Shown here in pieces: positions 53,722 through 61,563 of a DNA stretch of 63,127 nt. The stretch's first letter is position 1. Each line of letters opens with the position of its first letter. The notes under the pieces are model-generated. The model made no database searches and was not told the DNA's origin. It saw nothing but the letters and a program-made list of their open reading frames with translations. Source of the DNA: an uncultured Bacteroidales bacterium (GTDB lineage: Bacteria > Bacteroidota > Bacteroidia > Bacteroidales > Bacteroidaceae); NCBI GenBank assembly GCA_937914945.1, contig CALGJF010000025.1, forward strand, positions 1-63,127. Direction: 5' to 3'. The position numbers were made by a program, and so were the translations under genes.

Positions 53722-55344
53722 ATGAAAAAAGTATTTAGTTTTTTGAAGGAGAACCCTTTGTTTGTTCTTCTGTCGGTGGTTGCCATTGCATTAGCTCTTT
53801 TTGCCGATGAGCAAGCCGGTCTTACACTTGCCATGGCAACAGTGGTAGCCCCGGGTACCACAAAACCATCAAATGGTATTGCGGGATTGCCCACACAAGG
53901 CTTGGGCGATGCCACTACGGTTTCAAATCTTTCGGAACTTAACCCCGACCTAATCGAAGCCGAGGTTGATGAACGAATCATTGGCGTTGCAAGTGATGAG
54001 AGTATTATTGACACCATTAAACGCCGTATACGTCGTCAAGTGCGCGTTACCTCATTCGAGGTGGACCACTACCTGATAGACGATAAGCGTTCAAAGGCTT
54101 ACACCAATGAGGCCTACATCGGTATAGGTGCAACGCGTGCCGAGATTCCGTTCTCCACTACCGGGGAAAGAAAAATCTTCCAGGAGTATTTTACAGCAAT
54201 ATGCAAAGGTGTCAATGGCTACGACCCCACAGGGCAAATTGAGATGCCCGGCGTTGACCTCATGCTCTTCTTCGTGGGCAAGAACAGCACAACCGAGGCG
54301 CCGATAGCAATGGCTGTAAACGGCCCCAAGGTAAATGCCACAGACGACTATTGCACCGTGCCTACAATTCCTGCCGGCACGGAGATTATCTTGCTCTCTT
54401 CGGCCGCCTATGAGACGCAGAAATTTATAGCTCCCAGCACCATAGTGCCCGTTCCCGAACGCATGTATTTGCAAAAACAGTTGTGCAACAGCATTGTGAG
54501 TGATTATTTCGCAGCGCAGAAAAAACGCATACAATTCAACAAATCGCAGATTGCTGAGGCTATATTGCGCCAATTCCGTTTGGAGAGCTGTCGCACAGCA
54601 TGGGTGGGCCAGCCCGGTAAGTTCAAGGTGCAGGCAATGGATGCCGCCATGGGCTACCAATGGGACTATTTCAGCAAGGGTATTCGTTGGCAGTTCAAAC
54701 GTCAGTACGACCTCGCTTCTAAAATCACATTCGCCGACCTCATTAATCTGTCGATGGTGAAATTTACCGGGTTTAATTGCACAAAGAAGGCTATATGGTT
54801 GCTGGGTAAGCAGTTATTGAACGATATTCAGAAGATAGACCTCACGCTGCACAAGAATATCAACGTAATGAACAGTACCACGTTCGGTATCGAGTGTACC
54901 CGCATACACACCGTGTTTGGCGATATCGACCTTATACACGACCCCACACTCGATGCTCTTGGCTACTCCAACTGCGGTGGCCTTATAGATGCCAACGGCC
55001 TTGTACGTTATTACATGAAAAACGAGGATTCAAAGACCGAGAATGTAGATGGCGAGGAGGCACAGCGCCAGGTTGTCATGACCATCGACTGCCTCTGCTT
55101 GAAGGGCTACAGCCATATCTGGGTAAACGGCTCTGCAGCCGAGAGCGATATTCCCGGAACCTCGCGTGTGGTGAGCGCGGCAACCCTCCCCGAGTCGCCA
55201 AACACCAACGATGTTGTTGTGCTGACAGCCGATGTAAAGCATAATGTCAATGGTGAAAATAAATTGTGGTTCAGTTCGGGTTCTGTAGTAACCTATAATG
55301 GTTCAACATGGGTTGAATACACTGGTGAGATTATAGCAGCTTAA
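53722..55344 (+). CDS. Major capsid protein, HK97-fold-like (SU10-like)
   Basis: The 540-residue protein is long for a capsid protein. After a basic, then hydrophobic, N-terminus (residues 1-40, signal-like) it has a core with FSTTGERKIFQEYF and helices with VKFTGFNCTKKAIW. Its end resembles HK97-fold capsid proteins of the SU10 type: FGIECTRIHTVFGDIDLIHDP, then RYYMKNED and a long strand VVMTIDCLCLKGYSHIWVNG (motifs read in parts). A C-terminal module with WFSSGSVVTYNGSTWVEY may be a decoration domain. Its place after a scaffold-like gene and before connector-like genes supports the call. The hydrophobic N-terminus is unusual. Confidence 0.68.
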   Translation: MKKVFSFLKENPLFVLLSVVAIALALFADEQAGLTLAMATVVAPGTTKPSNGIAGLPTQGLGDATTVSNLSELNPDLIEAEVDERIIGVASDESIIDTIKRRIRRQVRVTSFEVDHYLIDDKRSKAYTNEAYIGIGATRAEIPFSTTGERKIFQEYFTAICKGVNGYDPTGQIEMPGVDLMLFFVGKNSTTEAPIAMAVNGPKVNATDDYCTVPTIPAGTEIILLSSAAYETQKFIAPSTIVPVPERMYLQKQLCNSIVSDYFAAQKKRIQFNKSQIAEAILRQFRLESCRTAWVGQPGKFKVQAMDAAMGYQWDYFSKGIRWQFKRQYDLASKITFADLINLSMVKFTGFNCTKKAIWLLGKQLLNDIQKIDLTLHKNINVMNSTTFGIECTRIHTVFGDIDLIHDPTLDALGYSNCGGLIDANGLVRYYMKNEDSKTENVDGEEAQRQVVMTIDCLCLKGYSHIWVNGSAAESDIPGTSRVVSAATLPESPNTNDVVVLTADVKHNVNGENKLWFSSGSVVTYNGSTWVEYTGEIIAA

Positions 55345-55354
55345 TATTAACCAT

Positions 55355-55378
55355 GCGGCACACCAACCGGTGTGCCGC
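55355..55378. terminator. GC-rich hairpin after the capsid gene
   Basis: GCGGCACACC (55355-55364) pairs perfectly with GGTGTGCCGC (55369-55378) around an AACC loop. It is followed by A-rich, not T-rich, sequence, so it is more likely an attenuator or mRNA-end stabiliser that raises capsid over downstream expression than a full terminator. Confidence 0.55.
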
Positions 55379-55394
55379 AAATAAAAAAAATAAG

Positions 55395-55817
55395 ATGGGA
55401 AAAAGAATTACATACGAGATACATGGTCAGGTTGAGAGAAACAGTTACTTCCGTGTGGGCAAAGCGCTGATAAGAATTGAGTTTACAGGCGGTATGGTAA
55501 ATTCCACCGGTGTTTATCCGGCACAATACACAACCGATAATCCTCTGTATCAACAGGCAATAGAGAGTAGCAATGCTTTTCGCAGTGGCGAAATAAAACG
55601 TGGCAAGGTGGATGAGTATGAAACCAAGCATGATACTGTCGCAAGTGCCCCCAATACCGATGAGTGCGAGCCTTTTACCGATGTAACAAATTTGCAACAG
55701 GCGCGCGCCGTGCTTATGGCCGAGCCTTATTGTTGTAATCTGTCGGAATTGCAGAACAAAGCGGCTGTTAAGGCTATGGCCGCACAAAAGGGAGTGTCGT
55801 TCCCTAATTGGCTATGA
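55395..55817 (+). CDS. Small phage-module protein (140 aa)
   Basis: I chose the ATG at 55395 because the in-frame upstream start lies in the hairpin. The protein has a beta-rich first half (YEIHGQVERNSYFRVGKALI; RIEFTGGMVN) and a C-terminal helical part (LQNKAAVKAMAAQKG) resembling the small SAP/HeH-like helical motif found in phage head-closure or neck proteins. The stop overlaps the next start by 4 bases. A neck or capsid accessory role is likely from position. Confidence 0.6.
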   Translation: MGKRITYEIHGQVERNSYFRVGKALIRIEFTGGMVNSTGVYPAQYTTDNPLYQQAIESSNAFRSGEIKRGKVDEYETKHDTVASAPNTDECEPFTDVTNLQQARAVLMAEPYCCNLSELQNKAAVKAMAAQKGVSFPNWL

Positions 55818-56464
55818 TACCCGCATCGGCACTTGTAGACAAGGTGCGTCTGCTTATAAACGAACCCGATGAGGATGTAACCCTCGCTGCGCTGAGCGAA
55901 GATACACGCAAGCTTGGCGATACTATAAGAGTGTTACTGCACGATGCAATATTTTTTGTTCAACACAACAAAAGCTATGGCGCACTCAACCCGGCAGTGT
56001 ATGAGCCCGCAGCAATGGATATAAAAGACAATGGTGATGGTACGGGCGAAGTTGCTCTGCCGCGCGATTATGTATCGCTCTTGCAGTTCCAGTTAGAAGG
56101 GTGGGAGCGACCATGCATGCTTTTGTATCCGGCCGATTCGGCAATGGCAATGGCGCAGAAGAATCCCCATACTCGTGCAGGGGTATGCAAACCGGTGTGT
56201 GTTGAAGGGGTAAACAGTGATGCAATACCCGTACTCTGCTACTATTCACTTCCTGCGTCAAAGGAGCCTGTGGTAAGGAGTTTCGTGTATGAGGCGCTTT
56301 ATGACGAGGAAAAGGGACTCAACTGTGCTCCTTCGAATCCTTTGGTTCAGGCTGTGGTGTATCAGTGTGTAGCTCTGTTGTATAATATGTTCGAAAGGCG
56401 CGAGTCGGCAAATGCATTTATGTCTCTTGCTCAAATATGGTGTAATAAAGGTAAAACAGAATAA
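55814..56464 (+). CDS. Phage head-tail connector/adaptor-like protein
   Basis: This 216-residue protein starts at the ATG overlapping the previous stop (ATGA). It begins with a helix SALVDKVRLLINEP and has a conserved-looking LPRDYVSLLQFQLEGWERP segment and a C-terminal helix (VQAVVYQCVALLYNMFERRE). Such layout, PRDF/Y-strand included, occurs in phage adaptor (head completion) proteins that attach below the portal. Placement between capsid and tail-like genes agrees. The call is by pattern and order only. Confidence 0.55.
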   Translation: MIPASALVDKVRLLINEPDEDVTLAALSEDTRKLGDTIRVLLHDAIFFVQHNKSYGALNPAVYEPAAMDIKDNGDGTGEVALPRDYVSLLQFQLEGWERPCMLLYPADSAMAMAQKNPHTRAGVCKPVCVEGVNSDAIPVLCYYSLPASKEPVVRSFVYEALYDEEKGLNCAPSNPLVQAVVYQCVALLYNMFERRESANAFMSLAQIWCNKGKTE

Positions 56465-56467
56465 GTT

Positions 56468-56749
56468 ATGGCGGTACAAAGTTTGAATTTCTTTCTTAAT
56501 GGCTGTTGCTGGGAAACAGAACCATTGCAGTGCGCAGGTGGTGATGTGAGAGTGAGAATACATAAAAAAGGGCCCTATCCGGTAAACCTCTTTGTGAGCA
56601 TAGACGGGGTGGAGGAGTATGTAAAATATGACGACTTTGGTTTCGATGCTCCCAAGTGTGAGGTAACGCTTGAAGGGGTGATGAGGGGGCAATTCCTGAA
56701 ATTCTCCTCGCGTAGCGAATTTACTCTTGTCAAATACATGGAGCAGTGA
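56468..56749 (+). CDS. Small beta-rich phage-module protein (93 aa)
   Basis: The 93-residue product is predicted to be nearly all beta strand (DVRVRIHKKGPYPVNLFVSI, KCEVTLEGV) with two neighbouring Cys (GCCW). It is packed 3 bases after the adaptor-like gene and 4 bases before the holin-like gene. A head-decoration or neck role is possible; no family recognised. Confidence 0.6.
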   Translation: MAVQSLNFFLNGCCWETEPLQCAGGDVRVRIHKKGPYPVNLFVSIDGVEEYVKYDDFGFDAPKCEVTLEGVMRGQFLKFSSRSEFTLVKYMEQ

Positions 56750-56753
56750 TTGT

Positions 56754-57227
56754 ATGGATAGCTTAAAATTGATGCTTACGTCGCTGTTTGCAAATGTGGC
56801 AGGTTTGCTCTTTCCCATAAAAGACGATATATATGGCTTGGTACTGCTGTTCACCCTCAATTTTGTGGTAGGTATGCTTGCCGATTTAAGTAACCATAGC
56901 GAGTGGAGTTTCAAAAAGGCCTTTTGTTTCTTTCGCGATGCGTCGGTCTATTTTGTAATGGTTGCTGCCATATATCTTCTTGGGCATTTGAAGGGCGAGG
57001 AGCGTGCAGCCGTGCATTGCGTCTCTTTTATGATGTACGTGGCATTCTATTTCTACGGCACTAATATATTGCGCAATGCACGCCTGCTTACTCGCGAGCA
57101 TAGTACGCTGTTTCGCGTGCTCGATTTCCTTTACTATATCTTCAGCTTGAAGATTGTGGAGCGCAACAGTTATTTGAAGGATTATGTTGAGTTATATGAA
57201 AACAATAAAAAGAATAATATTGTGTAG
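56754..57227 (+). CDS. Phage holin-like membrane protein
   Basis: From the ATG at 56754 the product is 157 residues with about four hydrophobic segments (LTSLFANVAGLLFPI, GLVLLFTLNFVVGMLADLSN, SVYFVMVAAIYLLGHL, CVSFMMYVAFYFYGTN) and a charged end. The LNFVVGMLADL-SFKKAF arrangement is typical of holins of the phage_holin_4/toxin-secretion type (two-part motif with charged gap). Holins make holes in the inner membrane for lysis. No endolysin gene is seen in the module. Confidence 0.68.
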   Translation: MDSLKLMLTSLFANVAGLLFPIKDDIYGLVLLFTLNFVVGMLADLSNHSEWSFKKAFCFFRDASVYFVMVAAIYLLGHLKGEERAAVHCVSFMMYVAFYFYGTNILRNARLLTREHSTLFRVLDFLYYIFSLKIVERNSYLKDYVELYENNKKNNIV

Positions 57228-57588
57228 TCTGTTATTCCTGCTTGTGATATCGTGTATCACAAGCAGGCAACGAGAAAGGCAAATGGGCCGGCACGATATG
57301 TATGCCGAGCGCATAGTACGCGACAGCATCTTTCTGCACGACAGTGTATCCTTGCTGAGACGTGCCGATACCGTTTTTTTGGAGAAGATACGAACGCTTT
57401 ATCGCGACAGGGTGCGAGTGGATACGGTTTTTAGGTGCGATACATTATACAGGGATAGTAATACGGTGGTGGAAAAGAAAACGTATTCCTCTTTCTCTCT
57501 TTTCCCAATGATTGCGTTAGTATCAATTTTAATCCTTTTAATAATGGGTGTACCACAGAAATTGTGGAATATTTGGAAAAAACTATAA
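57196..57588 (+). CDS. Lipoprotein-like protein, possible spanin-type component
   Basis: The start could be 57184 or 57196; I use 57196, giving a lipoprotein signal (LLFLLVISC lipobox). The 130-residue protein has a helical middle rich in Asp/Arg/Leu (VRDSIFLHDSVSLLRRADTV) and a C-terminal transmembrane helix (FPMIALVSILILLIMGVP). Two membrane anchors with a helix between them is the plan of unimolecular spanins, which fuse inner and outer membranes at lysis. It overlaps the holin-like gene by 32 bases, as lysis genes often do. Spanin identity is inference. Confidence 0.5.
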   Translation: MKTIKRIILCSLLFLLVISCITSRQRERQMGRHDMYAERIVRDSIFLHDSVSLLRRADTVFLEKIRTLYRDRVRVDTVFRCDTLYRDSNTVVEKKTYSSFSLFPMIALVSILILLIMGVPQKLWNIWKKL

Positions 57589-57598
57589 CAGATAAATT

Positions 57599-60514
57599 AT
57601 GCAAAAAAGTTTTTCGTTCAAAGGGCTCACGCATAACGGCGACAACCTACTTGCCAACGAAGGTGAGTGCATGGAACTTGTTAATTTAAGATACCGTGAC
57701 GGTTGTCTTTTGCCTATACCCTCGGTGTTCAGGGAGAGGGAATTGGAATCGGTATATACAAAAATATATTGGCACTCCGCTGCCGGGAAGTATTTGGCAA
57801 TAGAGTCGTCCGACGAGCAGGCAGTACACTTTTACGATAAGGATTTCAATATCATAAAGAGCGGCGACGACGAGGATTCGCTTGTTCTCTTCCCTCAACT
57901 AAAAGGGGTTGAACGAATTGAGTTCTTGGGTAATATGGTTTGTTGTGTGGCATATTCAACCATATATTATCTGATTTATGATACAGATAGATATAAGTGG
58001 CTTGGCGAGCGCCCCGAGCTGCCCGATATCACATTCTCGTTGAAGTCCATTGTCTATTCGGTCATTACCGATGCTATCTATCTGGCTATGCCACCCGCAG
58101 ATGTTGCCAACGAAGGCCTTTATTGGGGCAATGTCTCAAAAGGGTATTTTGACGAGTGTCTTTCGGGCCTTCATTCAAAAGGGTACTATGTCGATAGAGC
58201 ACTTTTTCGCTTTGCCTTGCGTCTGTTCGATGGCTCTTATCTATATTATTCGCCTATTTACTATGTAGATGATGACAATAGTGTAGGTGGGCTGGCGCGC
58301 GATTCAGAAAATTTCACCAGTAATACATTTGATACAGCTAATCATCCTTCGCCATTATCATGCAGATTTCAGGTAAAGATTCAAGGCTTTATTCCCACAT
58401 TTCATTTCGCAAATCTTAATTTATCGGACTGGGAAAATATAATAGTAGCTATCGATGTTTTTACCAGCGGCTCAATATACGGCCACAAGGTGAGCAAAAC
58501 GGATGAAGCGTGGAGTATCAGGACAGATTTCTATTACTCGAGCGAGAGAGGCTTTGAACGATATGTGCGCAAGAGCAATAAGGATATACTTTTGGATGTA
58601 AATGAAGCAACAATGTTTTACAAGGTTGCGGAATTCAGCATAGCAGGAGTATTGCTCGATAGTGTTAAGGATGTTTCCCCATCGAGCCTGGCGTTGTGTC
58701 AAAGTTTGCCCGACGAGGATTCTTCATCTGTTACGCGCGGTGCGGCAGATAGTTTTGTTTTTAATGGTCGCTTGCATCTTGCCGGTATTCATGAAATACT
58801 TTTCAAAGCGTATAATGGCTGCGATTATCTGCCTGCAATGGTTGAACCTCATTTTGCCGATTATGCCATGGTGATAACCAAAATAGAAACCTCCAACGGA
58901 CTCGCAATTGTGAAGAAGGAGTATAATGGTACATTCGCCTTGGGGCTTAAAGACGGTATCTATTGTATGACACCATATATTATGTATCCCGATGCCCGTG
59001 CTACCGAGATGACCTTTGTTATACAAGTGGCCGATACGATATATCGCAAAAGTTTCCTTCTTAAACAACATAAAGTTCTTAATATTGCAAACTTTGTATA
59101 TTCATACGGCGATGGCACGGTTGTTACTATAGAGGGAACAATGAGTAACGGCCTAAACGGTTCTGTGATGAATGCAGAGAGAATCAAGGCCTTCTTTTCA
59201 TATATCCCCGGCAGGTATGAAATTGTGTTTTCGGGAGACAATAAGCGATGGTATTACGGCGATAGGATTTTTGCATATCAGGTGGGAGAGGGCGACAGGG
59301 CCAGCTATATCTCTATGATATCAACCCTTAATCCCGTGGATGGTGATACTTTAACAGTTGTGCTAACCAAAGGAAACGAATTGGAAAATCTGCTCGACAT
59401 CAGGGATATTGCGCTTGATTCATCTTGGGAGGTGCTTGATGCTCTCCCCGTTGTGAATGAGGTTAATGAATGCGAGGTGCGTGGCAATGTGTTAAAGGTG
59501 TCGTCGGTTGACAATCCGTTATGCTTCCCGGCAAAGAATACATATTCGCCATCGTGTGAAGATATCGTAGCCATTAGTAGCAACACGGTGGCTCTCTCAC
59601 AAGGGCAGTTTGGTCAGCACCCGTTGTATCTGTTTTGCAAAGATGGAATATGGGCAATGACGAACGATACTTCCGGGAATTTGGTTTACGCCACGTCGCA
59701 CCCTATTTCTCGCGAAGTGTGTATGAGCTCGTCCTCGCTTTGCGGAATAGATTCGGGCGTAGTGTTTGTAAGCAAAAAGGGATTGATGCTGTTACAAGGT
59801 GGCAGGTTGAACTCAATATCCGATGCATTACACTGCGAAGGTAAGCACATAAATGATACCACATTGGATTCCATATTTGTAAAAATAGCAAATCTGTCGT
59901 ACAATGGTTCTATACTTAGCGGTGGCCGGCCGTTCAAGGAATATATAAAGAATGTGGTGGTCGGTTATATAGCGAGCGAGAAGGAGTTATGGGTGTCAAA
60001 TCCCAGGTTTGATTATACCTATGTGTTTTCCTTGGAAAACAATTCATGGACAAAGGTAAACCGGAGTTTCTCTTTTTTCATCAATGCCTATCCCAATGTC
60101 ATGGGTAACACATGGGTAGATGATAAAAGTTATATTTCGGTATTGCACAAGGATTATACAGCATCGTATGCTCCGGTTTTGCTTATAACACGTCCTCAAT
60201 TATGGGGTACCAAGCTGCCAAAGAGAATAATGCAATTTATGTTACATGCATCGGTAAAAGCAACAACCGAAAATGCGACGTATGAGTATGGTGGAATGGG
60301 ATGTTATCTGCTATGCAGCAACGATGGTGTCCATTTTAAGTTGCTCGCCGGCGAGGAGAGAACCATAGATTTTAATGATATGGTGTTCCCCTTCTTTCCC
60401 TCGCAGTCGTACAAATATTATGTGATAGCCTTGTCGGGGACTATGTCGCTGGATAGCAGGATTGCGGGTGCGGAACTTGCAATTGAGTGTGTATGGAATA
60501 ATCGTTTACGTTAG
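57599..60514 (+). CDS. Large phage tail-stabilisation-like beta-propeller protein
   Basis: This 971-residue protein starts directly with FKGLTHNGDNLLANEGECME and LRYRDGCLLPIPSV. This opening (list of coordinates, then GxLxPxPG-like phrase) is typical of phage tail-stabilisation or tail-needle-base proteins. The rest shows repeated beta-blade patterns (YDKDFNIIKS, YLIYDTDRYKWLGE, LFCKDGIWAMTND, YVFSLENNSWTKV), suggesting a beta-propeller. It lies between the lysis-like genes and a small helical gene. It has no enzymatic motif I can see. The name is tentative; a large virion protein is more certain. Confidence 0.6.
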   Translation: MQKSFSFKGLTHNGDNLLANEGECMELVNLRYRDGCLLPIPSVFRERELESVYTKIYWHSAAGKYLAIESSDEQAVHFYDKDFNIIKSGDDEDSLVLFPQLKGVERIEFLGNMVCCVAYSTIYYLIYDTDRYKWLGERPELPDITFSLKSIVYSVITDAIYLAMPPADVANEGLYWGNVSKGYFDECLSGLHSKGYYVDRALFRFALRLFDGSYLYYSPIYYVDDDNSVGGLARDSENFTSNTFDTANHPSPLSCRFQVKIQGFIPTFHFANLNLSDWENIIVAIDVFTSGSIYGHKVSKTDEAWSIRTDFYYSSERGFERYVRKSNKDILLDVNEATMFYKVAEFSIAGVLLDSVKDVSPSSLALCQSLPDEDSSSVTRGAADSFVFNGRLHLAGIHEILFKAYNGCDYLPAMVEPHFADYAMVITKIETSNGLAIVKKEYNGTFALGLKDGIYCMTPYIMYPDARATEMTFVIQVADTIYRKSFLLKQHKVLNIANFVYSYGDGTVVTIEGTMSNGLNGSVMNAERIKAFFSYIPGRYEIVFSGDNKRWYYGDRIFAYQVGEGDRASYISMISTLNPVDGDTLTVVLTKGNELENLLDIRDIALDSSWEVLDALPVVNEVNECEVRGNVLKVSSVDNPLCFPAKNTYSPSCEDIVAISSNTVALSQGQFGQHPLYLFCKDGIWAMTNDTSGNLVYATSHPISREVCMSSSSLCGIDSGVVFVSKKGLMLLQGGRLNSISDALHCEGKHINDTTLDSIFVKIANLSYNGSILSGGRPFKEYIKNVVVGYIASEKELWVSNPRFDYTYVFSLENNSWTKVNRSFSFFINAYPNVMGNTWVDDKSYISVLHKDYTASYAPVLLITRPQLWGTKLPKRIMQFMLHASVKATTENATYEYGGMGCYLLCSNDGVHFKLLAGEERTIDFNDMVFPFFPSQSYKYYVIALSGTMSLDSRIAGAELAIECVWNNRLR

Positions 60515-60516
60515 TT

Positions 60517-60936
60517 ATGGAAATAGTTATAGAAAAAGATAAAATAGTTGAGGAACTTCACAGGATGTCGGCTCATTTGGGCAATAAACTTTCTGCTCCC
60601 GAACTTGTAGCCTCCACGGCCGATGATATTGCCAAAATAGAAGTGATGCTGTCGGCGTCGGTAGCGGAATTGTTGAGCATACTATCCCCCTATGCCGTGC
60701 TTAATGAGCAACCTGCAAATGTGGTGTACGAACTGAACATGCCTGCCAATTGGAAATCGGGCAGGGTCGATAATCTGCTGGCTTTATGTAGGAATTATTT
60801 ATTACATTCGCTTCTTGCCCGTTGGCTCGATTTTATAAAAGCCGACAGCGCGGCCCTTTATCGTACACTCAATAATGAAAATGCCGCGGCAATATTGCAC
60901 ATCCTCTCTTTGAGGGAGAAACCGCAACGTGGTTGA
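60517..60936 (+). CDS. Phage-module helical protein, paralogue 3
   Basis: The 139-residue protein (2 bases after the tail-like gene) is helical at the start (IEKDKIVEELHRMSAHLG), has a beta pair (NVVYELNMPANW) and ends with a helical stretch YLLHSLLARWLDFIKADS. The second half follows the same pattern as the proteins at 51071 and 51550 (a LL..W helix after a beta pair). It therefore appears to be a third member of this small family, on the opposite strand. Confidence 0.6.
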   Translation: MEIVIEKDKIVEELHRMSAHLGNKLSAPELVASTADDIAKIEVMLSASVAELLSILSPYAVLNEQPANVVYELNMPANWKSGRVDNLLALCRNYLLHSLLARWLDFIKADSAALYRTLNNENAAAILHILSLREKPQRG

Positions 60937-60962
60937 AGAATCAGGGGCTGGCTCTTTTTGTA

Positions 60963-61000
60963 AAATAACCCCAAAGTTCAAAAGAATTTTGGGGTTATTT
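60963..61000 (+). terminator. Rho-independent terminator closing the phage module
   Basis: AAATAACCCCAAA (60963-60975) pairs perfectly with TTTGGGGTTATTT (60988-61000), ending in TTATTT. It directly follows the last phage-module gene. Confidence 0.8.
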
Positions 61001-61202
61001 ATACGGCCCTTCGGTTTATATATTTCTTATTGGATGGAAGATTGTATCCTTTGGTGAGCATAGATTCAAAATAGTACATATTTATCAAGGCCTGGATGAA
61101 TTGTGCGCGGTGTGTCGTATCTAAACATGCTTGGTGTTATTTGAATTTCCATATATTCGGCAGTTACTATATTGTACGTTAAAATGGAATTTTATCTACT
61201 TA
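61001..61202. other. Intergenic region without recognisable gene
   Basis: AT-rich sequence between the phage-module terminator and the promoter of the LRR gene. A 63-codon frame at 61131-61322 runs across the promoter and is hydrophobic without context; I do not support it as a gene. Confidence 0.5.
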
Positions 61203-61236
61203 TTTGTGCAATATTCACTCTTTTACACTATCTTTG
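61203..61236 (+). promoter_or_regulatory. Bacteroides-type promoter of the LRR gene
   Basis: TTTG at 61203-61206 and TATCTTTG at 61229-61236 (TAnnTTTG) are 22 bases apart, the same spacing as in the promoter of invertible segment 1. Transcription would begin near 61241, leaving a 5' leader of about 320 bases that contains a GTGTATATACAC palindrome (61354-61365) and no supported gene. Confidence 0.55.
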
Positions 61237-61563
61237 CCTATGTTGGTTGGTTTGCAACAAATGAACCAACGCAAGAAAGCATTTTGCATAAGTCCCAACT
61301 TGTAAATTTCGCCAAAATTTAAACCAAGGACCAAAGCGACTAATGCTCATTCTGTGTATATACACCCCAAATGAGGGCGCAGTATATCCACGGCGTGGGA
61401 ATATTGTTTCTTCATAGTTCATTTGGTTAAGGCGTTTGGCGATGCCCACAAGTTGATGGACGTAAGGCAATAAGTCTCGCGCCTTTTTTGTATCGGTATT
61501 GCGCGGTTGTCACGAGCGAGGCTTATAATGAAGAGTATTCAAATTTTTAAATTATAAGTCATT

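Noticed and set aside
61131..61322. A 63-codon plus-strand frame
   Set aside because: It overlaps the predicted promoter of the LRR gene and shows no recognisable protein pattern.
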